DNA from: Methylobacterium sp. WSM2598
GTDB taxonomy: Bacteria; Pseudomonadota; Alphaproteobacteria; Rhizobiales; Beijerinckiaceae
Direction of reading: 5' to 3'
DNA length: 64,000 nucleotides
Assembly (NCBI RefSeq): GCF_000379105.1
Contig: NZ_KB900609.1
Span: 5,925,962 to 5,989,961, forward strand
Both the position numbers and the translations under genes were made by a program. Below, one piece after another: positions 16,814 through 24,729 of this stretch (position 1 is the first letter of the stretch; each line of letters starts with the position of its first letter). Under the pieces are notes generated by a model that saw nothing but the letters and a program-made list of their open reading frames with translations, was not told the DNA's origin and searched no databases.

Positions 16814-17497
16814 ATGCAGCACAGCTGCCTAAAGACGACCCAGATAAACGCTGTTGTTCAGCGCGCGGAAGAACTTGGATACAAACATCGCACACAGCTG
16901 TGTGAAATCATGACTGGCCATGGAAGCGATAAGGGAACCAAACATAACTATAGCTTGATTTACGATATTTTGTTCAGAGATGTCAAGGATGAGCCGCTGA
17001 AGCTGCTGGAGGTGGGGCTCGGAACGAACAAGGAGGGCGCCCCCTCCACGATGGGGCCGAATGGCAGGCCTGGAGCCTCGCTGCGCGGATGGCGGGATTT
17101 CTTTCCGCATGCCGAGATCTACGGCGCCGACATCGATCGAGACATCCTGTTCGCCGAGGAGCGCATCAAGACCGCCTTCGTGAACCAGCTCGAGCCGAGC
17201 ACGATCTCGGCGATGTTCCGCTCGTTCGGGGTCGGCGAGGGCTACGACGTCATCATCGACGACGGCCTGCACGAACTGCGCGCCAATGCCTGCCTGCTGC
17301 TCGAGGCATTCGCCCATCTCAAGCCGGGCGGGATCTACATCATCGAGGACGTCACGCCGCAGGATACGGACCGGACGAGGCTCTTCGCCGAGACGATCGC
17401 CGAGGGGTTCAGCGATTGGAGATTCCTGTCGCTGCCGAGTCCGGTCGATGACCCGACCGGGGACAATCAGCTGGTCGTGTTCGTCAAGAAGGCGTAG
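16814..17497 (+). CDS. Class I SAM-dependent methyltransferase (sugar O-methyltransferase-like)
   Basis: This protein of about 227 residues starts at the ATG at 16814, which follows AGGAGG by 6 nt; the earlier in-frame start is therefore rejected. The sequence HGSDKGTKHNYSLIYDILF followed by LKLLEVGLGTNKEGAPSTMG is characteristic of methyltransferases acting on rhamnosyl or related sugars in antibiotic and polysaccharide pathways. Further motifs are EIYGADIDRDILF, YDVIIDDGLHELRANACLLLEAF and GGIYIIEDV. The DD-x-H motif suggests metal-dependent O-methylation. The first 50 codons are AT-rich, like the other genes of this locus. It closes the glycan region and is followed by a palindromic sequence. 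Confidence 0.85.
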   Translation: MQHSCLKTTQINAVVQRAEELGYKHRTQLCEIMTGHGSDKGTKHNYSLIYDILFRDVKDEPLKLLEVGLGTNKEGAPSTMGPNGRPGASLRGWRDFFPHAEIYGADIDRDILFAEERIKTAFVNQLEPSTISAMFRSFGVGEGYDVIIDDGLHELRANACLLLEAFAHLKPGGIYIIEDVTPQDTDRTRLFAETIAEGFSDWRFLSLPSPVDDPTGDNQLVVFVKKA

Positions 17498-17851
17498 CTC
17501 CTCCGGCCCGGTCGGGCCCGAGCAGGAAGGGGGCGGCTCCTGCGGCCGGGCCGACCATCGCAGGTGCCCCGCGAGGCGATCCCGGCCCGAGCGCACCCGT
17601 GAACCGTCACCGCGGGACCCAAGCTGCGTAACCCGAACGCGGGCGGGTGGCGGCCTGTCGCCGCCGTGATCGACGCGAGAGGGCCGGGTCGTGTGCCGCC
17701 GCAACCCTCGCACCGGGTCGCGGCGCTCGATGGCGCCCGAGCGGGCCGCGGACTCAACCTCGACGGCGGCGGTGAGCACGGTACGGTGGCGCTTCGCGAC
17801 GGCCGCGCGGCCGCGGGAGCGCCGTCGTCCGAATGGGTGCGTGAGGGCCGG
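17498..17851. other. Intergenic region before the Nramp-like gene
   Basis: A GC-rich inverted repeat just after the methyltransferase stop (GGCCCG and CGGGCC, about 17507-17521) could end its transcript, though it lacks a T-run. The rest has no protein-like open frame. The region is open in the frame of the transporter, but homology starts at about 17890. Confidence 0.45.
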
Positions 17852-19165
17852 ATGCAGCAGGTCAGCCGAGACGACGATCCCGAGGAGACGAGCGCGGTCG
17901 TGGGGCCGTCGAAGCCGCGGCTCCTGCGGGTGCTCGGCCCCGGCCTCATCACCGGCGCCTCGGACGACGACCCGAGCGGCATCGCCACCTATGCCCAGGC
18001 CGGGGCGGCCTACGGCTACGGATTCGGCTGGACGCTCCTCTACAGCTACCCGCTCATGGCCGCCGTGCAGATGATCTCGGCCCGGATCGGGCGCACCACC
18101 GGCCACGGCATCGCCGGAGTGCTGCAGCGCCACGCCCCGGCCGGGCTGCTGCGCGTGACCGTGACCCTCCTGGTGATCGCCAACACCGTCAATCTCGGGG
18201 CGGATCTCGGCGCCATGGCCGATGCCGCGACGCTGCTGCTCCCCGGCGCGCCGCGATGGCTCCTGGTACTGCTCTTTGCCGGGATCTGCGTGGTGCTGCA
18301 GATGCTCCTCGCCTATTCGCGCTACGTCGCGGTGCTGAAGTGGCTGACCCTCGCGCTGTTCGCGTATTTCGCCGCGCTCGCGACCACGCGGGTGGACTGG
18401 CGCGCCTTCGCGCTCGGAACGCTGCTGCCGCGGATCGGCCTCGACCGCGAGGCGCTCACGACCGTGGTCGCGATCTTCGGCACCACCATCAGCCCCTACC
18501 TGTTCTTCTGGCAATCGTCCCAGGAGGCCGAGGACCTGCACGTGCATCCGCGGCGGCGGGAGCTGATCCACGCGCCCGAGCAGGGGCGCACGGCCCTGCA
18601 CCGGATCGAGGTCGACACCCTCGCCGGCATGGCGGTGTCGAACCTCGTGGCGCTCGCGATCCTGGGCACCGCGGCGGCGGCCCTCCACGCGCACGGGACC
18701 GTGGACATCCGCACCTCCGCGGAGGCGGCGGCGGCGCTGCGGCCGATCGCCGGACCCTTCGCCGAGACGGTCTTCGCGCTCGGCGTGGTCGGGGTGGGGC
18801 TGCTCGCCGTGCCGGTGCTCGCGGGCTCCTCCGCCTACGCCGTCGGCGAGGCGTGGCGCTGGCCGGTCGGCTACGCGCGCCGCGTGCAGGAGGCCAAGGC
18901 CTTCTACGGCGTGGTGGGTCTCGCGACCCTGGTCGGCATGCTGATCAGCCTGACGCCGAGCCTCGACCCGGTGCGGGCGCTGTTCTGGAGCGCGGTGCTG
19001 AACGGCGTCGTCGCCGTGCCGGTGATGGCCGTGATGATGTGGGTCGCGGCGCGGCCCGAGGTGATGGGGCGCTTCGCGGTGACGGGATGGCTCAAGGGGC
19101 TCGGCTGGCTCGCCACCGCCGTGATGGCGGTTGCCGTCGTCGGCATGGTCGCGACGTCCTTGTGA
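17852..19165 (+). CDS. Divergent Nramp-family metal transporter
   Basis: This 437-residue, 11-12 helix membrane protein belongs to the Nramp superfamily, whose standard members import Mn2+ or Fe2+ with protons. The helix 1 motif reads GASDDDPSGIATYAQAGAAYG where classical Nramps have DPGN, and helix 6 has GTTISPYLFFWQ where the classical metal-binding Met-Pro-His would be. The usual Mn/Fe ligands are thus changed, placing it in a divergent subgroup whose substrate may differ. The cytoplasmic loop EAEDLHVHPRRRELIHAPEQG follows helix 6. The start was set at the ATG at 17852 because residues upstream lack protein-like sequence. A palindrome overlaps the stop codon and may terminate the transcript. 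Confidence 0.85.
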   Translation: MQQVSRDDDPEETSAVVGPSKPRLLRVLGPGLITGASDDDPSGIATYAQAGAAYGYGFGWTLLYSYPLMAAVQMISARIGRTTGHGIAGVLQRHAPAGLLRVTVTLLVIANTVNLGADLGAMADAATLLLPGAPRWLLVLLFAGICVVLQMLLAYSRYVAVLKWLTLALFAYFAALATTRVDWRAFALGTLLPRIGLDREALTTVVAIFGTTISPYLFFWQSSQEAEDLHVHPRRRELIHAPEQGRTALHRIEVDTLAGMAVSNLVALAILGTAAAALHAHGTVDIRTSAEAAAALRPIAGPFAETVFALGVVGVGLLAVPVLAGSSAYAVGEAWRWPVGYARRVQEAKAFYGVVGLATLVGMLISLTPSLDPVRALFWSAVLNGVVAVPVMAVMMWVAARPEVMGRFAVTGWLKGLGWLATAVMAVAVVGMVATSL

Positions 19166-19193
19166 TCCGGGATCCGCTAGGATCAACCGGATC
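19164..19193. repeat. Degenerate GATCCGG palindrome (REP-like family B)
   Basis: GATCCGG (19164-19170) and CCGGATC (19187-19193) are perfect inverted arms, with GATCC and GGATC nested inside. The element abuts the transporter stop codon. Related palindromes occur at 25629-25657 and 58901-58927. Confidence 0.6.
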
Positions 19194-19199
19194 TCAAAT

Positions 19200-19290
19200 C
19201 ATGCGGCATCCGACGGATTGCGTCGCCATCTCCCATTTCGGCAATGCGGATGTCGGCTTCGCTCAAGCGCCGCGCGGGCTTGGCAGACGC
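19200..19290. repeat. Single copy of dispersed intergenic repeat (family A)
   Basis: The sequence from about 19202 (gcggcatccgacggatt) to about 19288 (cttcgctcaagcgccgcgcg, then ggcttgg) matches the tandem units at 49646-49845 with an insertion in the middle. It lies between the transporter and cytochrome genes. Confidence 0.75.
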
Positions 19291-19397
19291 CGTCCGGACG
19301 TGCTCGTCCGGACGGCGGATGAGACGGAATGCCGAGGCTTGCACCCGGACGAGGTTGTCCGGAAAGTCGCCGCGCCGGCAACCAGCGGGAGATACCA

Positions 19398-19736
19398 ATG
19401 CGCGTGCCCACCTCAGTCCTGACCGCGGTCGGGCTTCTCGCAGTCCTGAGCCTGCACGCGGGGTGGGCGGAGGCGGCCGAGGACCCCCACGTCACGCGCG
19501 GGCGCACCTTCGTGCGGGTCCACTGTGCCGGATGCCACGCGGTCGGGCGCGTCGGCGAGAGCCCGCTGGCCCAGGCGCCGCGCTTTCGCGACCTCCACAC
19601 CCGCTATCCCGTCACGGATCTTGCCGAGGCGCTCGCGGAGGGCATCCGGACGGGTCACCCGGGCATGCCGGAGTTCCAGCTCGATCCGGGGCAGGTCGAG
19701 GACGTGATCCGCTACCTCACAAGTCTGGAGCGGTGA
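19398..19736 (+). CDS. Small monohaem cytochrome c
   Basis: This 112-residue protein has a Sec signal peptide (to about residue 27, ending WAEAAED) and one class I cytochrome c domain. The haem site is C43-A-G-C46-H47, and the distal methionine is probably in the C-terminal GHPGMPEFQLDPGQVEDVIRYLTSL segment, the typical ending of cytochrome c domains. It should act as a periplasmic single-electron carrier. The start ATG at 19398 follows GGGAG by a suitable gap. The next gene encodes a FixK-like regulator on the opposite strand, a context compatible with respiratory adaptation, but no FNR-type box was found in front of the gene. Confidence 0.9.
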   Translation: MRVPTSVLTAVGLLAVLSLHAGWAEAAEDPHVTRGRTFVRVHCAGCHAVGRVGESPLAQAPRFRDLHTRYPVTDLAEALAEGIRTGHPGMPEFQLDPGQVEDVIRYLTSLER

Positions 19737-19929
19737 GCCGGGCGGCCGCCCAACGACGGCGCAGGATCGCGGGCCGACCTGAACCCTTCCATCGGCAGCG
19801 ATGAGCCGCCATGGGCGGCGGATCCAGCGAGGGACGTCGTCGGCCGCGGGCCGCCCTCTCACGCGAAGGGACCCGGAGCGGTCCGAGCCGCCGCGGGTCC
19901 AGAATTCCCCCGATCCGCGTGACGGTGTC

Positions 19930-20613
19930 TCACTCCTCCGTCAGCCGCCGCATGCGGCCGCGACGAAGCGTGACCTGCCGGGCACCCGCGCGCACCAGCG
20001 CGCCCGCGCCCTCGAGCTGCGAGATCGTGCGCGACACGGTCTCCAGGGTGAGGCCGAGGTAGTCGGCGATGTCCCGGCGCGTCATCGGCAGCGCGACGCT
20101 CCCCGTGCTGCCGAGCCGCTCGCCCACCGCGAGCAGGAAGGCCGCCACCCGCTCCTGCGCCGAGCCGCGCCCGAGCAGGAGCATGTGGTGCTGCGCCTGA
20201 CTGAGATCGCGCGTCGCCAAGCCCCAGAGCTGGACGGCCACCTCGGCGCGCGCGGCCGCGACCCGCTCGATCTGGCGGCGCCTGAAGACCACGACCCTGG
20301 TGTCGCAGATCGCCTCGGCCGTGTGGCCGCGGACCTCGCCCGGCTCGAAGCCGAACAGGTCGCCGGGCAGGTGGAAGCCGGTGATCTGGCGCCGGCCGTC
20401 GCCCAGGATCTTGTAGGTGCGCACCGCGCCGGTCATCACCTTGTAGACGAACTCGGCGTCCTCGTCCTCGCCGTAGATCTCCTCGTCACGGGCGAAGGTC
20501 GAGGGCGAGCCGATGAGCTCGGGGCAGCCGGCGAAGAGGTCACCGTCGTGCAGGCTGGGGCAGGAGGCGCTCTCGACCGCGCGGGGGTGCAGAGCTGCGG
20601 TGTCGAGTGCCAT
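19930..20613 (-). CDS. Crp/Fnr-family regulator, FixK-like
   Basis: This protein of about 227 residues has an N-terminal cyclic-nucleotide-binding-like beta barrel (VYKVMTGAVRTYKILGDGRRQITGFHLPGDLFGFE) and a C-terminal winged helix ending in DIADYLGLTLETVSRTISQLEGAG, the recognition helix typical of FixK/Fnr proteins, which bind TTGAT-N4-ATCAA-like sites. Only two N-terminal cysteines and one central cysteine are present, so the classical four-cysteine FNR oxygen-sensing cluster is not evident. The ATG at 20611-20613 (MALDTAALHP) with GAGGA upstream is preferred to the start 20 codons earlier. A 9-bp imperfect palindrome (20686-20705) lies about 70 bp upstream and could be an operator. Confidence 0.9.
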   Translation of the reverse strand: MALDTAALHPRAVESASCPSLHDGDLFAGCPELIGSPSTFARDEEIYGEDEDAEFVYKVMTGAVRTYKILGDGRRQITGFHLPGDLFGFEPGEVRGHTAEAICDTRVVVFRRRQIERVAAARAEVAVQLWGLATRDLSQAQHHMLLLGRGSAQERVAAFLLAVGERLGSTGSVALPMTRRDIADYLGLTLETVSRTISQLEGAGALVRAGARQVTLRRGRMRRLTEE

Positions 20614-20685
20614 CGGTTCCGTCCTCGTCCTGATTGGATGAGGAGAGTGACCCGAAAGCGGGCGAGGCGACATTCCGGGCGGTCT

Positions 20686-20705
20686 CTTAAGCGCAAGCGC
20701 CTAAG
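20686..20705. promoter_or_regulatory. Imperfect palindrome upstream of the FixK-like gene
   Basis: CTTAAGCGC (20686-20694) and GCGCCTAAG (20697-20705) are inverted arms with one mismatch and a 2-nt spacer. The right arm overlaps a second inverted pair, CGCCTA and TAGGCG. The placement fits an operator or a hairpin in the leader. The binding protein is unknown. Confidence 0.4.
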
Positions 20706-20998
20706 GACATCCACCTAGGCGCGGAGGTGCCCTTCCGGCGCGCCTCGCCGCGGGAGCAGCCGCCACGAGGCCGCTCGGCCGGCTCGCGGCCGCCGGCTCC
20801 CTGCCGGCCGCCGAGGACGGCGGCGCGGAGGGGCTGCACTTCCCGTCCCAGCCGCTCCCGCGTGGCGGCATCGAGGACCGACCCGTCGTTGGGCGGCAAG
20901 ACCGGCTCGAAAACGATTGCGTCCGGCTCGGCCGCGTCAGGGATATTGCTCAGCAAGTGCAGCCAGCCATGCCGGCCGGTTCCTCCCGTGTCACACGC

Positions 20999-21180
20999 CT
21001 GCGCGGCGCCTGAGCGAAGCCCACATCCGCCATTCCGAAGGGATCAAGCGGATCACCAGCCCGCGCGGCGCCTGAGCGAAGCCCACATCCGCCATCCCGA
21101 AGGGATCAAGCGGATCACCAGCCCGCGCGGCGCCTGAGCGAAGCCCAAATCCGCCATCCCGAAGGGATCAAGCGGATTTG
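20999..21180. repeat. Three tandem copies of a 62-bp unit (family A relative)
   Basis: The core gcgcggcgcctgagcgaagc begins at 21001, 21063 and 21125, giving an exact 62-bp period. Each unit then has ACATCCGCCAT (AAATCCGCCAT in copy 3), CCCGAAGGGATCAAGCGGAT and a short spacer. The core is the reverse complement of the gcttcgctcaagcgccgcgc part of the 68-bp repeats at 49.6 kb, so the two arrays share an ancestral element. CCGAAGGGATC... could form a small hairpin. Confidence 0.9.
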
Positions 21181-21349
21181 GTAGCAGTCTCCCCCTCGCC
21201 ATAGTCCGCCGCCGCCAGCCCCGTTTCGTTGCGCGCTCTTAACGCCGGCCTGAACTAAGCGAGCGGGCAGGGCACGATCTTTCATGTTCGCCCGAGCGCA
21301 ATCTGTTGTAGAATGACGGCTCGGTCATGCTCGAAACTTGAGGTGTGCG

Positions 21350-21670
21350 ATGACCACTTACATCATGCTGGCGAACTGGACTGATCAGGGCGCACGCTCG
21401 GCGTCCGACTCGCCCGCCCGGCTCGATGCTGCCAAGCGGCTGCTGGCGGACATGGGCGGAAACTTCAAGCAGTTTTTCCTGACCATGGGGGCTTACGATA
21501 TCGTGGCGGTCTACGAAGCGCCGGACGACGCCGTGGCGGCTCGCTTCAGCCTGCAGCTTGGCATGCTCGGCAACATCCGGGCGCAGACCCTGAAAGCCTT
21601 CCCGGAGGCCGCCTACCGTCAGATCGTTCAGTCTCTCTCCTACGAGGAGCCGCCACGCTGGCGCGCCTGA
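21350..21670 (+). CDS. GYD-domain protein
   Basis: This 106-residue protein belongs to the GYD domain family, small ferredoxin-like-fold proteins of unknown role. The name-giving motif appears as TMGAYDIVAVYEAPDDAVAARFSL, preceded by YIMLANWTDQGARSASDSPARLDAAKRLLADMGG, the expected N-terminal strand-helix unit. The ATG at 21350 is preferred over a TTG 12 nt upstream because GAGGTG lies at proper distance before it. It stands alone on the plus strand and is followed by a good hairpin terminator, so it is probably monocistronic. Confidence 0.85.
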   Translation: MTTYIMLANWTDQGARSASDSPARLDAAKRLLADMGGNFKQFFLTMGAYDIVAVYEAPDDAVAARFSLQLGMLGNIRAQTLKAFPEAAYRQIVQSLSYEEPPRWRA

Positions 21671-22339
21671 TCTGACCGGCTGTCGGCGCCTGAGACGAAG
21701 CAGGCCCCACCGCCGGCTTCGGCCGAGCGGACGGGGCCTTCTCCACCTCTGGTCTCCGTCGATCCGGGACGTTGCCCGGCCGCCTCGGGTTCTGCCTCCC
21801 AGCCCCGAAGTCATGAGGGCAGGGTAGGAGACAATCTTGAACCACCGGCTAAGGAGCGCGGTGAACGGCGCGGCAAGAAAGCTTGCCACGGCCTTGCCGC
21901 TCCCCACCATCCCCCCTCTTTCGAGGTCAGCCGTTCTCGGCCGGCGTCCGGGGCGACGGACCCCTTGATCGGCACGGCGGGTGTGAGCGTCACCGGCTGC
22001 GGCTCGGCCGAACCCCGCCGGCGCGCTGTCCGCTGGGGCGGCCAGCCGGGCAGGGGCCGGGGAAGTGATCGCCTCACGTGACGCCCATTCCAGCGGCAGC
22101 GCTCCCCTGAATTCGTTCAGCAACCGCTCATCTGGAACGGAGCAAAGTGTCATTCGACACAGCAAAGACACGATCATGCAAAGCATCATCTGTCAGCTGC
22201 CGGCCATCTCGTAGCACTTTGCATGCAACCGTGTCTCGTTGCCAGCAAATGACACCTGGTCGCGGGCAGGTCAGGCCGCGTGGCGCTGGCAAGTTGTTCA
22301 GCCACGCCCGAATGCCCCCTGAGGGGGGAGGAGACTGTT
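21671..22339. other. Long intergenic region, partly AT-rich
   Basis: After the terminator no coding sequence is supported. From about 22080 to 22270 the DNA is AT-richer and has several short inverted repeats, for example GTGTC-N4-GACAC near 22147-22160 and ATGC-AAA-GCAT near 22177. The right end holds the GGAGGAGA ribosome binding site of the His-rich gene. Confidence 0.4.
21702..21741 (+). terminator. Hairpin terminator after the GYD gene
   Basis: AGGCCCC (21702-21708) and GGGGCCT (21733-21739) are perfect inverted arms around a GC-rich inner region, followed by TTCTCC. It lies 30 bp after the stop codon. Confidence 0.6.
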
Positions 22340-22660
22340 ATGTTCAACCGATCTCTGACGGTGCTATCATCGCTCACCGTTGCTGCCCTGGTCCAGCTGA
22401 CACCCGCCGTGTCGATCGGCAACGCTCAGGCCTCACCGCTTGGTGCGGCGGTGAGCCTGGCTGGGCAGACCGACACGGCCAGTCTGCACGAGGTGCAGTG
22501 GTACGGACACCATCGCCATCATCGACCCTACTGGGGCGGCTGGGGGTATCACCATCACCACCACTACCGCCCGGTGTGGGGCGGCTGGGGCCGCCATCAC
22601 TATCACCACGGTTGGGGCCACTACCGTCACCACGGTTGGGGTCACCACCGCTACTACTGA
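22340..22660 (+). CDS. Exported His/Gly/Trp-rich protein
   Basis: This 106-residue protein has a signal peptide (to about residue 32, ending GNAQASP) and a C-terminal half made of repeats rich in His, Tyr, Gly and Trp, such as WYGHHRHHRPYWGGWGYHHH and HHGWGHYRHHGWGHH. Such tracts can bind divalent metals or interact with surfaces, but no specific function is known. The ATG at 22340 follows GGAGGAGA at good distance; an earlier in-frame start would spoil the signal peptide. A perfect 12-bp hairpin follows the stop, so it is likely transcribed alone. Confidence 0.8.
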   Translation: MFNRSLTVLSSLTVAALVQLTPAVSIGNAQASPLGAAVSLAGQTDTASLHEVQWYGHHRHHRPYWGGWGYHHHHHYRPVWGGWGRHHYHHGWGHYRHHGWGHHRYY

Positions 22661-22671
22661 GCTGTGCGGGG

Positions 22672-22699
22672 CGGCTGCGCCGGGAGGCCGGCGCAGCCG
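22672..22699 (+). terminator. Perfect 12-bp hairpin after the His-rich gene
   Basis: CGGCTGCGCCGG (22672-22683) and CCGGCGCAGCCG (22688-22699) pair perfectly around a GAGG loop, 11 bp after the stop codon, followed by TTCGG. The stability is high although the T-run is minimal. Confidence 0.65.
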
Positions 22700-23004
22700 T
22701 TCGGCCTGGCGCGTCCTGATCCCCGACCCGGAGGCGGACCACCGGCGGCAGGTGCGGCCGCCCGCAGCCCTCGCAAAGTCCGCCCGCACGCCGGAAGCAG
22801 ATCACCACCGAGAGCTCGCGCCGGTCGATCGGGTCGAAGCCGCGGTGCTCGCGCCCGATCGGCATCCGCACAGCCCGCCGGCGCCGGTCCACGCTGTTCG
22901 CCAGCAAGGCGAGCGGCGACCTCTTCCGTTGCCCCTAACCCTGGGTACAGGCGCGGGGCGCGCGACGCCCCACGATCAGGCGCATCGCTTGTCGCTGCCG
23001 ATCG
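22700..23004. other. Intergenic region between convergent genes
   Basis: No gene or clear motif is seen between the hairpin and the end of the GT-D gene on the minus strand. Frames on both strands are open but low in protein likeness. Confidence 0.45.
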
Positions 23005-24729
23005 TCATTCGCCTCTTCGCTGCATCCGCGCCATGCTCGTCCCCGGAATCAGCTCCGGCGACAGGGTCGGGAAGTTGCGGGTTGCCTTGCCCATCCACAG
23101 GTCGGCAATGGAGCCGATGTCGATGACCACGGCACCCGACCGCCTCAGGTCGCCGCCGTAGATCTTGCCGAGGAAGCCCGCGGCCAGGAGCCAGAGTTGG
23201 CCACGGCGGTTGCCGTGCCGAAGCAGCGCGCGAACTGCATCGTAGCGGTCGGGCCAATGGCGGCCGGCGATGATCTCCGCCCCGAGCACCGCGCCGTGGC
23301 TCTTCTCGCCCGGGACCTGGATCAGCTCCACGTGGCCGATGCGGTAATGGTGCTGCAAGGCCGTCGCGAGATCGGCGTGGCAGGTGACGATCCCGACCTG
23401 CGCCCGCCCCTCGATGAGGCGCGCGAGGCCGCCGCTCGAGGCGAGGACGAAGTGCATGTAGGGGTCGCAGAGCGTCCGATGCGGGGTGCTGGCCGGATCG
23501 AGCTCGGCAAGCTGGGCGAGCTTGCGCAAGGGGTTGATCGCCCAGATGAGGCTTCGGCCGGTCGCCTTGGCGTGGAGCTCCCGGGCCACATGCCGGCTGC
23601 AGACGCCGAGGCAATCCGCTTCGGCCAGGGCGGCATCGAAGCTGCCGAGCATCTCGGGCAGCCGCGGGTCGTGCGCGAAAGCCGTGTCGCGGAACCAGAC
23701 CTCGGCCAGAGCCTCGCGGTTCTGACTGTACAAATCGGGATAGGTCGCCTCGTCGTCGCTGCCGAGCGTGATGTAGGCGGCCTCCCCATCACCCAGGCGC
23801 AGGACCAGATAGGGCGCCTCGGCGTCGAGGCAGCGGGCCGCCTCCTCGACGACGTCCTGCGGGCCGACCCTGCGGTAGGTCCCCTCGACACGGTCCAGCA
23901 GCGCGGTCAAGCCGGCCTCGTCGACCTCCCGCAACAGGCGGATCGTCTGCTCCGCGATCGCGACGTCGCGCCGGCTGGTCGGATCAGCAGCGAGAACGTC
24001 GCGCAGCAGCGCCTCTCCGGCTTGGGCTCGTCCGCAGCGGGCAAGGTGGATCGCCGCGGTCAGCTTGAGCGCGGGGAGCAGGTCGTGCTCCGCCAGGGCC
24101 TCTTCCGCGAAGGCGACGACGTCCTCGGATCGGCCCGCTTCGGCGCTCAGCGTGATGAGATCCCGCAGGCACAGGTGGCGGATCGCCGCGACCGCGAGCC
24201 CGGCCCGCAGGACCTCCTCGGCGAGGGTGGCCTGCCCTGCGTCGCGGAGGCGGAGCGCCACCCGGTGAACGAGCCGGTGCGCGCCGGCCCGGGACGCGTC
24301 GTCGATCAGCGCGGCGATGGCGTCCGGGCCGGGCTGCGCCGCCAGGGCAGCGGCGCGGGCCTGCACCTCGCCGTCGCGCACGAACAGTCCGGGGTTCCTG
24401 CTCGCATCAAGCACGACGGTCCGGCTCAGACGCAGGGTGAGCTTGGAGAGATCCGGGTCCGGGTGGGGCAGCTTGGCGGTGAGAGCGAAGCCCCAGCGCT
24501 CGGAGCCGGCGCCGAAGATCGGCGTCAGATCAGGCCGCGGCACCTGCCGGTGGGCGAGGGGCACGATCCGGCCGTCGTAGCGGAGAACCGGGGCGCGATC
24601 GCTTCCCCAGCCCTCAATCTCCAGACATTCGCCCGTGATCTCGACGCGATCGATCGTCCCAAGGCTGGGCGATGACCGACGCGCGGAGCGAAGAAGGCGC
24701 GTCAGTCGGGGGAGGATCGAGCGCAACAT
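23005..24729 (-). CDS. GT-D-fold glycosyltransferase with N-terminal beta module and helical linker
   Basis: This 574-residue protein has three parts. Residues about 30-130 form a beta module (VEITGECLEIEGWGSDRAPV; RPDLTPIFGAGSERWGFALTAKLP), of a type often attached to surface-glycan enzymes. Residues about 135-300 are helical and TPR-like. The C-terminal part from about residue 300 resembles the GT-D glycosyltransferase domain (DUF1792-like): LVLRLGDGEAAYITLG carries the D-G-E motif, and QLWLLAAGFLGKIYGGDLRRSG followed by VVIDIGSIADLWMGK matches its ending. It probably transfers a hexose to a protein or glycan acceptor in the cytosol. The start is the ATG at 24727-24729 (MLRSILPRLTRLL); the frame is open further but without homology. 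Confidence 0.8.
   Translation of the reverse strand: MLRSILPRLTRLLRSARRSSPSLGTIDRVEITGECLEIEGWGSDRAPVLRYDGRIVPLAHRQVPRPDLTPIFGAGSERWGFALTAKLPHPDPDLSKLTLRLSRTVVLDASRNPGLFVRDGEVQARAAALAAQPGPDAIAALIDDASRAGAHRLVHRVALRLRDAGQATLAEEVLRAGLAVAAIRHLCLRDLITLSAEAGRSEDVVAFAEEALAEHDLLPALKLTAAIHLARCGRAQAGEALLRDVLAADPTSRRDVAIAEQTIRLLREVDEAGLTALLDRVEGTYRRVGPQDVVEEAARCLDAEAPYLVLRLGDGEAAYITLGSDDEATYPDLYSQNREALAEVWFRDTAFAHDPRLPEMLGSFDAALAEADCLGVCSRHVARELHAKATGRSLIWAINPLRKLAQLAELDPASTPHRTLCDPYMHFVLASSGGLARLIEGRAQVGIVTCHADLATALQHHYRIGHVELIQVPGEKSHGAVLGAEIIAGRHWPDRYDAVRALLRHGNRRGQLWLLAAGFLGKIYGGDLRRSGAVVIDIGSIADLWMGKATRNFPTLSPELIPGTSMARMQRRGE

Larger units (their letters stand above)
20614..21349. other. Intergenic region with palindrome and 62-bp repeats
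   Basis: The left part holds the palindrome at 20686-20705, the middle no convincing gene, and 20999-21180 the three repeat units. The sequence after 21180 is AT-richer and carries a TAGAAT hexamer (about 21307-21312) that could be a -10 element for the GYD gene. Confidence 0.45.

Noticed and set aside
20687..20956. Minus-strand frame of 89 codons (MLSNIPDAAEPDAIVFEPVLPPN)
   Set aside because: The first 50 residues could be a protein, but the start is a TTG without a ribosome binding site, the second half is low-complexity and I recognise no family.
20999..21180. 62-bp repeats as a CRISPR array
   Set aside because: The units are nearly identical over their full length with no unique spacers, and no cas genes are present.
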